Shown here piece after piece: positions 16,901 through 27,938 of a stretch of 64,000 nt of DNA. A program made the translations under genes and the position numbers. The DNA lies in NCBI GenBank assembly GCA_004195615.1, contig PSPW01000004.1, positions 1,737-65,736 on the forward strand. The letters are read 5' to 3'. The notes under the pieces are model-generated. The model ran no database searches. It worked only from the letters and a program-made list of their open reading frames with translations, and was not told the DNA's origin. Each line of letters starts with the position of its first letter. The first letter of the stretch is position 1. This stretch comes from Methanobacteriota archaeon. GTDB taxonomy: Archaea > Thermoplasmatota > Poseidoniia > Poseidoniales > Thalassarchaeaceae.

Positions 16901-18646
16901 TTAAATCAGGTCGAAGTCGTTCTCTTCCGAGTCTGGGATGCCGTCGCCGTCATCGTCATCGTCGGTGTAGTCTGGGATGCCATCGTTGTCGTGATCGAAC
17001 TGACCAGTAGTGTCCCAGCCATCGTTCAACTCGAACCAGTCCGACAGACCATCGTTGTCGTCATCGGTGTCGTAGCTGTCCCAGAGTCCATCGTTGTCGT
17101 GATCGTACCTGTATGTGCCGAACTCCCCGTCCAACTCGTCGACATCTAGAATGTTGTCATTGTCGTCATCGGAGTCGTCTGCGTCGTTGATGCAGTCGTT
17201 GTCGTGGTCTCTCGCTGCATCGACATCGATGATTCCATCGCCGTCTAGGTCGATTAGCCTCTCTTCGGCTCCGTCGTCATCGCAGTCTAGGACGTCTTCC
17301 CAGTTGTCGATGCCATCGTTGTCGATATCGAAGTCTATGTTGTCGCTTAGGCCGTCGTTGTCGTGGTCGTAGATGCAGGTCATTGGATTGCCGTCATTGA
17401 CTTCCTCGCGGTCGTCGATGCCATCGCCGTCATCGTCATCGTCGTCCTTGTCCATGATTCCGTCGTTGTCGTGGTCGAGAGATGCCAAGACAGACTCCTC
17501 CATTACATCTGGGATTCCGTCGTTGTCGTCGTCCACGTCGTAAGGCTCGTCTGGGATTCCGTCACCGTCGTTGTCGACGTCTCCATTGTCCCTCTGGTTA
17601 TCCAGTATCTGACTTGCTAGCACTCCATGGCAGGTAGATCCCTGACCTTGATTGTCTCCCTGGGTCTGACCCTGCTGCTGCTGGTTCTGGCCGTTCTGGT
17701 TGTTGCCGTTCTCGTCACCGCTCTCCTGATCGCCCTGCTGGCCGCTCTGCTCGCCACCGTTCTGCTGCTGGCCCTGACCGTTGTCCTGCTGGTTGCCTTG
17801 CTCGCCTGGATCGCTGTCCTGGCTTTGCTGGCCATCCTGGTCCGACTGTGAGCCCTCGTCCTGGCCCTGGCCCTGCTGGCCTTGGCCACCTTGTCCTTGG
17901 CCATTCTGGCCTTGTCCTTGGCCCTGACCCTGTCCTTGGCCCTGTCCTTGACCCTGTCCTTGGCCCTGTCCTTGGCCCTGTCCTTGGCCCTGTCCTTGGC
18001 CCTGTCCTTGGCCTTGGCCCTGTCCTTGGCCTTGGCCCTGTCCTTGGCCCTGTCCTTGACCTTGGCCCTGTCCTTGACCTTGGCCTTGTCCTTGACCCTG
18101 TCCTTGACCCTGTCCTTGACCCTGTCCTTGGCCCTGTCCTTGGCCGTCCTCTCCTTCGCCACCGCCTTCGGTGCCGCCGTCCCCGGATCCATCGCCTTGG
18201 AAGTCAGGGTCGTATGCGTCGGGTATTCCGTCGCCATCCGAATCTGATGCGGCTCCGTCATTGGGGTCGTTTGGATAGGGGTCGTTAGCGTCATCCGTAC
18301 CGTCTCCGTCAGTATCTGCCGAGTTTGGGTTGGTCCCTGCTTCGTACTCTTCCAGGTTGTCGAGGCCATCCCCATCGGGATCGGCACCTCCATCGCTGGC
18401 GGAGAGGGGGTCGAGGCCATAGTTGACCTCCCAACCGTCTGGCATACCGTCGCCATCGGTATCTGCGTTGTTCATGTCTGTGCCAGCAGCCTGCTCTTCT
18501 GCGTTGGTCAGTCCGTCCCCGTCCCAATCGGCTCCTCCGTCGGAGGGGTCCAAGGGGTCTGATCCATCGGCTCCTACACCGGACGAACCGGCCATTAGCA
18601 CTAGGAGCAGTGCTGTAATCACACTAGTTTTTTTCTGATATTTCAT
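16901..18646 (-). CDS. Secreted Asp-rich/TSP3-repeat protein with long (GQ)n low-complexity domain
   Basis: Signal peptide, DTDGDGMPDGWEVNYGLDPLSASDGG repeats, ~45 GQ dipeptides, then DHDNDGI repeats. Confidence 0.8.
   Translation of the reverse strand: MKYQKKTSVITALLLVLMAGSSGVGADGSDPLDPSDGGADWDGDGLTNAEEQAAGTDMNNADTDGDGMPDGWEVNYGLDPLSASDGGADPDGDGLDNLEEYEAGTNPNSADTDGDGTDDANDPYPNDPNDGAASDSDGDGIPDAYDPDFQGDGSGDGGTEGGGEGEDGQGQGQGQGQGQGQGQGQGQGQGQGQGQGQGQGQGQGQGQGQGQGQGQGQGQGQGQGQGQGQGQGQGQGQGQGQGQGQGQNGQGQGGQGQQGQGQDEGSQSDQDGQQSQDSDPGEQGNQQDNGQGQQQNGGEQSGQQGDQESGDENGNNQNGQNQQQQGQTQGDNQGQGSTCHGVLASQILDNQRDNGDVDNDGDGIPDEPYDVDDDNDGIPDVMEESVLASLDHDNDGIMDKDDDDDDGDGIDDREEVNDGNPMTCIYDHDNDGLSDNIDFDIDNDGIDNWEDVLDCDDDGAEERLIDLDGDGIIDVDAARDHDNDCINDADDSDDDNDNILDVDELDGEFGTYRYDHDNDGLWDSYDTDDDNDGLSDWFELNDGWDTTGQFDHDNDGIPDYTDDDDDGDGIPDSEENDFDLI
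17915..18145 (-). repeat. 6/12-bp tandem repeat encoding (GQ)n
   Basis: Iterated ggccctgtcctt / gaccctgtcctt units on the + strand. Confidence 0.9.
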
Positions 18647-18897
18647 TGTAAATTCACTTCCTAATTTTCCGTTAATCCAACGAGTATGGGATGGCTACTT
18701 GAAGAGAGTCTAGACACGTGTCCGAAACCGCAATAACGCTACAGTGAGCGTCATTCCTAGTCTTTCCGAACTCTCGTATTACTGTCCTGACTCCTCCTTT
18801 TCTTGTCATCCAATCTCACTGGCTTTCTCAGGGAACCCTCTGTTCCCTCTGGCCTCGGAGAGGCATGTAACGTATTTCAAGGGTTCCTGTGCCAGTT

Positions 18898-19260
18898 TCA
18901 GGGGGTTATTCTCGAAAGTTCGGCTATGAACCTAGTCGATCCCATGAAGTGTAGCACTGGAACGATTAGAGAAGACAGTGCGAGAACTCCGAAGAACAGC
19001 CCCGACCAGAGCTCTATTCCTCGACCAATCGAGAGGAATAGGAACCATCCAATTAGGACGGAGACCCATGGAAGATGCCTCTTCGTGTATAGGGAGAGCC
19101 TTGCATTGAGAATCTCGTCAGAGTAGAACTGAGGAGTGTTCTCTGGGTCGGCCAAACCATGCTCTACGCCACATCGGGAGCAGACCTGATACCTCGGTCC
19201 GTTGCCCGTGATGAATTGGGCCTGAGGGTAGTTCTGCTTACACATCCTGCATACTGGCAT
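18898..19260 (-). CDS. Zinc-ribbon membrane protein, hypothetical
   Basis: MPVCRMCKQNYPQAQF...YQVCSRCGVEHGL; two TM segments; ORF open to 19383 but the start at 19260 avoids overlap with the neighbour. Confidence 0.6.
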   Translation of the reverse strand: MPVCRMCKQNYPQAQFITGNGPRYQVCSRCGVEHGLADPENTPQFYSDEILNARLSLYTKRHLPWVSVLIGWFLFLSIGRGIELWSGLFFGVLALSSLIVPVLHFMGSTRFIAELSRITP

Positions 19261-19318
19261 GACGCTCGTTCCAACCAGTGGAGGATTGTCCTTCAAGGCT
19301 GCGGTCTTCGGCACTAGC

Positions 19319-22300
19319 TCAATCGTCGTCAATGGCGTCATCCAGGAATGACACGTCGATATCCTCTGATTCTTCCTCGACAAGTTCGTCGGCTAGATCA
19401 TTTAGATCCTCTAGACCGATCTCCTCAGTTTCCGAGTCGAGGAGGTCTCCCACAGACACATCGAGATCCCCCTCTTTCTCCTCGGTGGTCTCTTCCATAG
19501 GGAGTTCAGGGGTCTGGTCCTGTGGTTCGCCTCCATCATCTAGAGATGGTCTGAGGATTGAGCTTGAAGCGATTTCCTCCTCCTCTGAGATTCCCATGGC
19601 CTCTCGAGACAGCTCCTCCTCCATCTCGACCTCCTGGGTCCCCATCTCCCAGGGCTGTGGTGCCTCCTTCTCTCGGGGCCTGATTATCAGCGCCGCACCG
19701 AGGATTACCATTATGGCGGAAACCATCATTATGACGGTGTTAAGATTGCCGTCCACCAATTGGTCGAACCAAGATACATCACCTGCTCTCGGGCCATTGG
19801 GAGACCCATCGGGAGTCATCTCGGAGAGCGGATAGACCCTGATCGAGTCCACGGAAAGCCTGTGGACATCCCCATCGAAGGCGACTATTGTGAGCCAGTA
19901 AGGGGTCGATGAGCTAACGGGGGTGGGGCCGATTGAATCGAAAGAAGTGTTCGAGGTCACCGAGGACGAGACAGCGATGGCATCCCTGGTGTCAGAGAAC
20001 TGCATCGTGCTAGCGTATACAGTGTAGGATTCCACCTGCGGATCTTCCGAATCAGTCCATAGGACCTCGATTCTAGAGCCTGAGGCGTCCCAGTATGCCA
20101 TAATCTCGGTCACCTCGGGGAGGTGCATCCCGGGATCCTGGGAATTCTCATCGACGGGGCTAATCATTGACGTTTCGAGCTCATCGAACCATGCGTTCCC
20201 TGAACTGTCTACTGAAACCACTGCCACCCACATTGGCACGTCGGGCTGTATCTCCTCCCCGCTAGACAGTGTTTCCAGTAGGACCTGCCCCCACTCTGTC
20301 CTGTCCAGCACCAAAGATGGTTCGAGTCCTTCGGTACTGTCGAAGGGTGTGCCTGCGACGGCGAAGATCTGATACTCTGCGATGTCGGGGGCGGAACTTG
20401 CGAGGAATGAGACGAGAACCCCATCTCCAGAGTCTGGTGACCTGTCCTCCAGAGTTGGTGCTGGAATCCTCTCTGGTGGGAACAGGTCGCCTCTGTTGTC
20501 TATGGGAGTCACCAGAGCCAGATGGTCGCTCAAGTCTGAGAGAACCACGTTCCCCGCGATGTCGTGGATTGTCACCGTTACGTACAGGGGTACGTCAGGT
20601 GATATCCTCGATGGTGATAGGTCATCAGCCTCTGTCCCATACAGGGCCGTGGACAGGGTCACCTCGAGGCGTGGGGAGTTCCCAATCTGCCTCTGGTCAA
20701 TCGTCACAAGGTTGCAAGAGCCACTTGTCTCGCAGGCTAGACTCACATCGGTCAAATCGTCCAGAGGGAAGTCTGACACCCACACCGTGTAGTGACTGAA
20801 GTCATCTGCTAGGGTCCTGTTCCAGCTCACATCGATTGCTGTGCCGTCATCGTCGGGATGATCCCACGCCTGCAGACCGGAAACCATGTCGGGAGGTGTG
20901 AATTCCGAAGAATCTAGCTCCGAGTAGCTGGCGGTTTCCACCACTAGGACCTCGTCGACGTTCTGATTGCCCCAGTCATCAACAGCAACAACTCCGATCC
21001 AGTATACCACGTCGTTATCCAGCAATGAGTTTCCTATTGAGTCGATTATAACCTCGTCAGTGGTGCAGTCGGTTACGAACTGTGCGACTGGCCAACCGTC
21101 TACGGATGTAGGTGCCGTCCATCCCGAAGCAGGGAGGATGTAGATTACGTGGAAGGAGCAGTCCTCCTCTTGGTTAGGTTCCCATGTCACGACTATCCTG
21201 CCCCCCTCATCGTTGGGGGCGTCACTGGCAGTGGTCCCGGTTATCGGTACAGGTGCTATCCCGTCATTGAGTCCTCCTGCTGTGACGACTGGGCCGACCA
21301 CTGTTGCGTTCGCTGGGTCGAATTGCCCGGATTCGTCGACGCATACAATGGCGAACCAGTAGGGTACGTTCCCGTCTAGCTCAAGAACGGACGAGTTACC
21401 TGCGGCGAAGGCGAAGTCGATTGGGTTCGAAAGGGCCATAGCACTGGTAATCTCTTGCTGTACAGCCCAAATCCGGGTTAGCTGGGGGTCCAGTTCCTGG
21501 CAAGCAGACCACTCGGCGAAGACTGTCCCAGGAATTCCCCCTGAGACGGGTTGCACGACCAGCCACTCTGGAGGCGATGGGATCTCGTCCGTAGGTGTTG
21601 CGTTTCCTTCCCATGATACGGGGTCGCCAAGGCTTCCGTCAGGATATTCAATCGTTATCGCCGCCCTGTACTGCCGCTGATCTGAGAGAGGGACTTCGGA
21701 ACCATTACTGTTACCAGTGGTGAAGACTGCTGTGGTCTGGGACCAATAGGGGACTCTCTGGTACGATGGTAGGTTCTGGAGGTCTTCCTTGGAGGGAGTC
21801 CACTGGGAGTTGTCCGTGGAGTCCCACAGGTAAACCCTGTAGGCTGACCAAGCCGAATCCTGAGCAGGAAGCCACGATGCGTGCAGCACGCCGCCGCCGT
21901 CGTTGGGTCTGTCGTAGAGACTCGTCATGATCGTTGGTGCCTCTAGTCGCTCCCAGTCGTAGGAGACTCGGATCTTTATCCGTCCGTCGAGAGGAGATTG
22001 CATTTGGAGGTGAACCGTGGATGATAGAGATCCCGGGTAGGTGTTGAATATTGCAGTCTGGAATGACTCCTCAATCCTGGGGTCTAGTGCTGCTAGGTCC
22101 CAACTCCCAGTGTAGTTGAGATTGGTCGACTTTGCCCAGACCCAGGATCCCCTCTCAGGGGATGAGAAGGTCAGTGATCCGGGGTAAAGAAGTAATTCGG
22201 ATGAGTTCGCTTGGTTTTGGTCGATTGGTATCGAAACCGGGGATTCGTGAGAGACCAGGGTAGTCGACATTCCCGGTCTGGTGCTGTCAGTGATATCGAG

Positions 22301-25300
22301 CGTTATATCGGCGAATATTGCATTAAGGGGGTAGGCCCTCCTCTGATTCTCCCTCGGAACCTCCCTTAAGGTCTCCATCGGCTTGTAGATATGGAGTCCG
22401 TCTTCCCCGAGTACTGCTAGTCCCATCCATGAATCGACATCGCCGGCTATCGCACCCGGCATCTCACCAATCATGACGACCTCGTGGTCCCCAGTCGCCC
22501 TGACTACGGTGATCTTGCTCGCCGATAAGACAGCGAGGTGAGTACCATCCGATATGAGATCAATGATGGGCCATGCCTGCAGGTCGACCCCACTCGGTCC
22601 GGCCTCCATGGCCATGGAGGATCCATTCCAGTGTACTAGGGGTTGGTTTGAGGTTGCGATGTGGACGCCCCAGAGGTCCGATTCTACGGCACTGACGTCA
22701 TTGCTCGGAATCATGTCGATGTTGTATGTCCCGTTGGAGCTGTCTGTGGAGAGGTCCCATGCAGAGACCCCGGGCCTAGTCGCTCCCTGGCCGTTGTGCG
22801 AGATGAATATGGCAGAATCGTGATGCAAGGTAATCATGGAACCAGTGGATGTGTCGTTGAAAGTCCTGGATACCGAGTCTGCAAAGACTATTCCTGAAAC
22901 GAAGTTCCCGACCAAACCGTCAGCCCTTCCGATTGTCCCAACGATTTCGAGGTTCTGATCGAGGACTACCAGGCCCGATGGTCCCCCGACGAGAACCGTC
23001 CCATTGCCAAGTACGGGTGCTGATGGCACGAAGAGGTGGTTCGAGATTGGGGTGGGGAGTCCATCAATCGTGGTAATCGGATCGTCCCAATCGTACTTTG
23101 TTTGGTTCCAAAGACCAATCCCGCCATGAGTGGAAATGAGGATGTGCTCACCGTATTCCACGAAATCTGTGACGATATTGCTCGGGAGGCCCGCCAACAG
23201 GCTGCCTTGGCCCCACGAGCGGGAGTCGGGATCAAATGTCTGGAATCCGGCAGAGCTCCCATCCGAGCCCATCAGACCGATGAACATGTGCTCACCGTCA
23301 TGGAACATGCCGTCCATCTGGTTGTGAAGCGCGGGAGGAGTCCGTTGGAGAGCCCTCTGGGTGAGGTTGAAGGAGAAAAGGCCGTTTCCAACCGTTGTGA
23401 CCCAAATCTCCTGCTCTACTAGCATGATTTCGTTGATAGACTCCGAGCGTGCATCGAAGCCATACTGCCAGTTTACCGAACCATTGTCGAGTAACTCGCC
23501 TTGGAGTACGGTGGTTGATAGGTATGAGTACTCCGAGGAGCCAACTGTGACCCAAACGTGAGTCTCGTTGGAAATCATCTCGTGAACGACGCCCGAGGGG
23601 AGTCCGACCAACTCGTCGAATCCACCCTCGATAAGTCCCGTGCTGTCAAGCCTGTCTACCCTGTTGATTCCAGAGAGGTCTCCAGATCTGCCTATGGCAT
23701 AGGACCTGGAGCTCCCTGTGGGAACTCTGACTATGGAACACGAGTCCATTCCCAGACCGATAACATTTCCAGAAGTGGCTGATGAGCCAGAGGTGATGAC
23801 TCGAGTAACCCCCCCACTTCCCTCATAATGGGAAACCAATAGTAGATTGTCATCGTAAAGCATACCACCTGGGAAGACTGGGTTCTCGGAGACGCCCATG
23901 TCCGGGGTGAGTGTGGCGAGGAAGTTGTTAGAGGAGTAGTCAAATCGATCGATGCCGACGTTGCCCGTATCGAAGCCAACGTACATTATTTCGTTCTCTT
24001 CATCGCAAGCGAGGGCTCGAACGTCCTTATCCGCCATGTTTGAGTTATCGTTAGTAATGGGAGATAACCACTCTTCTGTGATTCCATCACCATCATGGTC
24101 TCCGAGGTCGAATCGGGCAATCCCCCCTCCTACGGCCCACCACTGCCATGCGCTGAACCCTATTGCTACGTGTACGATGTCGTGACAAAGCAAGATGTCG
24201 GCACCATATCCATCAGGAATATCGTTGGTATCGACATCCCAAGTTGTCCAGTTGCTGTTGTTTCCTGACAATCTCATCAGATGCCCATCGTTTCCGTTGC
24301 CAGATGCCGCCCAGATATCGTCATCAACTACTTTCAAGGAGTAGAAGTCTAGTTCCGATTCGGAAGGAAGACCGTCTCCAGGGAGCCATGAGGGGAGCCA
24401 TGACTCATTGACTGGATTCCAGCGCAATATTCCATTCATACTGGCGAAGAGGTACTCTCCTTGGTACTCAACCATACCCCTGATTCTCCCATCAACATCG
24501 TTCCATTGGTTCAGCAGAGTCATGTTTGAGGCAGAGAATCGTCTGAGGATGTTGTCTCCGTATGCAACCCACATCTCACATGAGGTGTTTAGTGGGAAGC
24601 AGTCGCCTAGGTATTGGGCATTCACCCTACCTACATCGCCAATCGTCTGTAGATCGTCCTCCCAGTCATCAGAGGTGGTGTTCCACCTCAGAATAGTCCC
24701 CGTATCCCCTGATCCACCCCATCCAGAGGTCTCCACGACGCTGATCCATACCTCATCGCCAATTTGGTTCATTCCATGGATGACTCCGTTGAATCCTAGG
24801 CGTTGTCCAGCATCTATTGTCGATAGGGTCGAATTGTTGTTCAGGTTGATCCTAGAGACCTCATCCCTAGTGTTCCATGGATTGCCTCGCTGGGGCGAGT
24901 AGTACATCACTTCCTCAATAATCAGTATCTCTGCTGGGGAGTAGCTCGGAAGGGTTGGCCCGTCTTGGTTCGCGCCCCTGCTCCACTGGATCAGAGTTGT
25001 TTCGTTGACCAGATTAATCAAAGTGAGCCCGAAATCCCCTCCAGCCCACATCGTCCCCTCTTCTGTCCCCTCAATCATGACAGTCACATCGTCATCGTCC
25101 AGGATCCCCTGGGAACCGTCCCACGGTGTGAGCCATGATCCCGATGAGAGGTTGAATCGGGCGATTCCTAGATTCTCAAACCCGAGATAGAGTATTTCTC
25201 CGAACTTGAGGGTGCGTGCCCGCTCGGTGTCGTCACCTGCGGTCCAAACCTCCACGACGGTGCCGTTTGATGTGTTGATGACCGCAGCACCCTCGGTGGT

Positions 25301-27916
25301 TCCAGCATAGAGGAGGTCTGATCCAATTGGGACTACTGAAATGACGAATCTGGAAGGCATGCCGTCTCCTTGGCCCCCTCCTCCACCACCGTTTCCTCCT
25401 GATGTCCAGCAGTCCTCGAGTGTGAACTGTGATTGTGGATTATTGACATCGGGCCAGTTCCACATGCAAGCTCCCCTGTTTGTGCCTGCATAGACGCCAT
25501 TAGCATCGCTGGAGACGTCATAGAACTCGAAGGGGTCGTTGTTCCAACCGGGAATGCTAGTTGGGAGCAAATCCCATGTCGAGCCGTCCCATCGAGCCAG
25601 TCCACCGTTTGCATTCGAACCCGAGTTCTGCACTTCGGAGCCGACCAGTAACCCGCCGTAGAAATCCAGCGACAGTGTGTTGACGTCCTCATCAGGAATA
25701 CCGTTCGGATCGTCAGGGGTCCAGAGGTCGAGGATGTCGCTTGTCAATCTGTCAATAAGGAGTATTCCCAAGCCAGGGAGACCGAGATAGATGACATCCC
25801 CATCAACTGCAACCGGGGTGGAGTCTAGGTTATCCATGCCAAGAGACTGCCACGATCCAATGATTGCTGGAGTGCTGAGTTCTATCCTCATCACTCCGGC
25901 TTCCTCTGTTGCGATGTACGCGATTCCGAATCTGGTTACGATATCTCTGATTCTATCTGAGTCCAACCCTTCTGACTCCGAGTATGTCTCGATGATATTG
26001 TTGGAATCGGTTGAATAGAGCGATATTCCCGCATCCAGATGTCCGATGACAAGAGTTTCTGTATTGGAGTCGTATGCCAAACTTGTGACCGAGTTGGAAT
26101 TCAGGCCTTGAATCGTTTCGAAGTAGGCCCCATCCACATTGCTCAGCCTGTGCACGCCACTGCTAGTGGTGCCGACCCAGACCCAACCGTCTTCATCCTG
26201 GACTATTGATGTGATATCGCCCGGTTCGAGCTGTGAAGTAAGACTGTCTGCAATATCGATGGGTTCCTTCCAGAGGTTGTCTTCCTTGTCCATCATGTCG
26301 ATAATACTGCCCGACGCTATCCAGAACTCTCCCGCTTCTCCGTCGTCAATGATTACAGTAACCTGAGCATCATCAATCGAGGGGCTGCTGACTAGTGGAA
26401 ACGATCCGTCCGAGCTGTCCTCTAAGACTCGCCCGAAAGTGCCAGATGAGTCTCCGATTATTGCCATAGATGCTGAAGGGGACCTATCTAGACCTCCGGG
26501 CCACGCGCTAATGCTAGAGGCGGTTTCTGACAATCCCAAGTCTGCCAATTGAATGTCTGAACTGAATAGAAGTACATCGGTATCGTACGGTTGTACTTGC
26601 TGATCTCCAAGAATGAAGAGCCATCCAGGAGTAACAGCCAGACCGATTATACTGTCGGAAGACAACCAGTTCGATGAAGTCCACGAAGGAATCCATGAGA
26701 TGGAAGACAGGTCGAACCTATCGATTCCCGAGTCAGCCGTGGCAATGTAGAGGATGTCGTCCGAAACTGCGATGTCTGCGATTGAGTTGCCTGATAGATA
26801 GGTTGAATCGTCCCATACGAGGTTTCTTTCCACTACCAGAGAAGTTGGGTCACTTGATGAGACGTTGTATTCGATGACGCGAACACCGTGCTCCTGAGTG
26901 GCTAGGAATAGTTCTCTCCCTTCGATGAAGATTTCAACGGGCGTCTCAACCTCCGAGGATGTGCAGAATTCAAATGACTTCCAGAGTGCCCCCTTAGACG
27001 GCATGAGGTAGTGCAGATTGCACTCAGAGGCACCCCATAGAACGCCGAAAACATCTACACCCATTGCCAGGATTGGGTCAGAGAGGGAAGTGTTGGTTTC
27101 GACTGGGAAGTCCACTAAGGGGACAGAGTCGGATAGCCCCATTGCCGTGACGTTGCCCTCGGCATCTCCAACGTAGAGCAGGTCTCTGTTTGGGTCAGAG
27201 ACAATTGAACGGCCTGCAATGTTAGGAATTATGTCGATAATGCGCTTGTTTGCGTTGTCATCTAGCTGCAGTAGGTCATCGTCAACGAGAATATACAGCC
27301 TTCCATCTATCGGGTTGTACGTACTTCCGTGAATTGAAACCTCAAGTGGGCTGAAGGATAGTTTTGGATCGACGGGACGGAGTGCCTCGATAACCAAATC
27401 TGTAATCTCGATGCCCGTGGGGATTTGCCAAGAAGCGTCGCTGATTGTATTTGGCTTCAATGACGCGTCCAAGATTCCGTCGACCAAGGTTGGTGAATTC
27501 TCAGCAAAGCTGTTTTGCCTCCCCAGATCTCCTCTTCCGCTCCAATCTAGAACACTTGTCTGCGTATCCATTACTGCAATTTGTGGTTGATTGACCCAAT
27601 ATCCATCGCTTCCGTTTACGGAGATTTCCAGAGTAAGATTGTCAATGACTGCGCCGGGTGCGAATTCCAAGATAAGGTCCGCCAATGCAGGGGTCCCATT
27701 GGCAGCGTCAGCACCTGTGGCATCCAAGACTAGCCATCCTGTGTCGTTGCTACCATTTTCCCCCCATGATTTGCCTGAGGCTTCATCCCTAGTGTTGGGG
27801 TCCTGTGACTGCAGTTCAAGATTTGATGACAAAGGTGGATTGGCCCCCCAAGGAAGCAATATCATCAGAACAATGAGTCCAATTGCCTTGACCTTGTCTC
27901 CCTCAGTCTTATCCAT
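19319..27916 (-). CDS. Giant (2865 aa) secreted/membrane-anchored beta-propeller and FN3-like protein with acidic cytoplasmic tail
   Basis: Signal peptide; many propeller repeats (DLSSISWIPSWTSSNWLSSDSIIGLAV...); FN3-like segments near the C-terminus; single TM (TVIMMVSAIMVILGAALIIRP) then ~120-aa acidic tail. Confidence 0.8.
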   Translation of the reverse strand: MDKTEGDKVKAIGLIVLMILLPWGANPPLSSNLELQSQDPNTRDEASGKSWGENGSNDTGWLVLDATGADAANGTPALADLILEFAPGAVIDNLTLEISVNGSDGYWVNQPQIAVMDTQTSVLDWSGRGDLGRQNSFAENSPTLVDGILDASLKPNTISDASWQIPTGIEITDLVIEALRPVDPKLSFSPLEVSIHGSTYNPIDGRLYILVDDDLLQLDDNANKRIIDIIPNIAGRSIVSDPNRDLLYVGDAEGNVTAMGLSDSVPLVDFPVETNTSLSDPILAMGVDVFGVLWGASECNLHYLMPSKGALWKSFEFCTSSEVETPVEIFIEGRELFLATQEHGVRVIEYNVSSSDPTSLVVERNLVWDDSTYLSGNSIADIAVSDDILYIATADSGIDRFDLSSISWIPSWTSSNWLSSDSIIGLAVTPGWLFILGDQQVQPYDTDVLLFSSDIQLADLGLSETASSISAWPGGLDRSPSASMAIIGDSSGTFGRVLEDSSDGSFPLVSSPSIDDAQVTVIIDDGEAGEFWIASGSIIDMMDKEDNLWKEPIDIADSLTSQLEPGDITSIVQDEDGWVWVGTTSSGVHRLSNVDGAYFETIQGLNSNSVTSLAYDSNTETLVIGHLDAGISLYSTDSNNIIETYSESEGLDSDRIRDIVTRFGIAYIATEEAGVMRIELSTPAIIGSWQSLGMDNLDSTPVAVDGDVIYLGLPGLGILLIDRLTSDILDLWTPDDPNGIPDEDVNTLSLDFYGGLLVGSEVQNSGSNANGGLARWDGSTWDLLPTSIPGWNNDPFEFYDVSSDANGVYAGTNRGACMWNWPDVNNPQSQFTLEDCWTSGGNGGGGGGQGDGMPSRFVISVVPIGSDLLYAGTTEGAAVINTSNGTVVEVWTAGDDTERARTLKFGEILYLGFENLGIARFNLSSGSWLTPWDGSQGILDDDDVTVMIEGTEEGTMWAGGDFGLTLINLVNETTLIQWSRGANQDGPTLPSYSPAEILIIEEVMYYSPQRGNPWNTRDEVSRINLNNNSTLSTIDAGQRLGFNGVIHGMNQIGDEVWISVVETSGWGGSGDTGTILRWNTTSDDWEDDLQTIGDVGRVNAQYLGDCFPLNTSCEMWVAYGDNILRRFSASNMTLLNQWNDVDGRIRGMVEYQGEYLFASMNGILRWNPVNESWLPSWLPGDGLPSESELDFYSLKVVDDDIWAASGNGNDGHLMRLSGNNSNWTTWDVDTNDIPDGYGADILLCHDIVHVAIGFSAWQWWAVGGGIARFDLGDHDGDGITEEWLSPITNDNSNMADKDVRALACDEENEIMYVGFDTGNVGIDRFDYSSNNFLATLTPDMGVSENPVFPGGMLYDDNLLLVSHYEGSGGVTRVITSGSSATSGNVIGLGMDSCSIVRVPTGSSRSYAIGRSGDLSGINRVDRLDSTGLIEGGFDELVGLPSGVVHEMISNETHVWVTVGSSEYSYLSTTVLQGELLDNGSVNWQYGFDARSESINEIMLVEQEIWVTTVGNGLFSFNLTQRALQRTPPALHNQMDGMFHDGEHMFIGLMGSDGSSAGFQTFDPDSRSWGQGSLLAGLPSNIVTDFVEYGEHILISTHGGIGLWNQTKYDWDDPITTIDGLPTPISNHLFVPSAPVLGNGTVLVGGPSGLVVLDQNLEIVGTIGRADGLVGNFVSGIVFADSVSRTFNDTSTGSMITLHHDSAIFISHNGQGATRPGVSAWDLSTDSSNGTYNIDMIPSNDVSAVESDLWGVHIATSNQPLVHWNGSSMAMEAGPSGVDLQAWPIIDLISDGTHLAVLSASKITVVRATGDHEVVMIGEMPGAIAGDVDSWMGLAVLGEDGLHIYKPMETLREVPRENQRRAYPLNAIFADITLDITDSTRPGMSTTLVSHESPVSIPIDQNQANSSELLLYPGSLTFSSPERGSWVWAKSTNLNYTGSWDLAALDPRIEESFQTAIFNTYPGSLSSTVHLQMQSPLDGRIKIRVSYDWERLEAPTIMTSLYDRPNDGGGVLHASWLPAQDSAWSAYRVYLWDSTDNSQWTPSKEDLQNLPSYQRVPYWSQTTAVFTTGNSNGSEVPLSDQRQYRAAITIEYPDGSLGDPVSWEGNATPTDEIPSPPEWLVVQPVSGGIPGTVFAEWSACQELDPQLTRIWAVQQEITSAMALSNPIDFAFAAGNSSVLELDGNVPYWFAIVCVDESGQFDPANATVVGPVVTAGGLNDGIAPVPITGTTASDAPNDEGGRIVVTWEPNQEEDCSFHVIYILPASGWTAPTSVDGWPVAQFVTDCTTDEVIIDSIGNSLLDNDVVYWIGVVAVDDWGNQNVDEVLVVETASYSELDSSEFTPPDMVSGLQAWDHPDDDGTAIDVSWNRTLADDFSHYTVWVSDFPLDDLTDVSLACETSGSCNLVTIDQRQIGNSPRLEVTLSTALYGTEADDLSPSRISPDVPLYVTVTIHDIAGNVVLSDLSDHLALVTPIDNRGDLFPPERIPAPTLEDRSPDSGDGVLVSFLASSAPDIAEYQIFAVAGTPFDSTEGLEPSLVLDRTEWGQVLLETLSSGEEIQPDVPMWVAVVSVDSSGNAWFDELETSMISPVDENSQDPGMHLPEVTEIMAYWDASGSRIEVLWTDSEDPQVESYTVYASTMQFSDTRDAIAVSSSVTSNTSFDSIGPTPVSSSTPYWLTIVAFDGDVHRLSVDSIRVYPLSEMTPDGSPNGPRAGDVSWFDQLVDGNLNTVIMMVSAIMVILGAALIIRPREKEAPQPWEMGTQEVEMEEELSREAMGISEEEEIASSSILRPSLDDGGEPQDQTPELPMEETTEEKEGDLDVSVGDLLDSETEEIGLEDLNDLADELVEEESEDIDVSFLDDAIDDD

Positions 27917-27938
27917 TTCTCTTCACCTTACATTGACA

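Noticed and set aside
17617-18456. 279-aa KDRAKDRA-repeat ORF and opposing (LALSL)n / (VLGP)n ORFs
   Set aside because: Out-of-frame readings of the 6/12-bp repeat that encodes (GQ)n in the main CDS; periodic DNA keeps several frames open.
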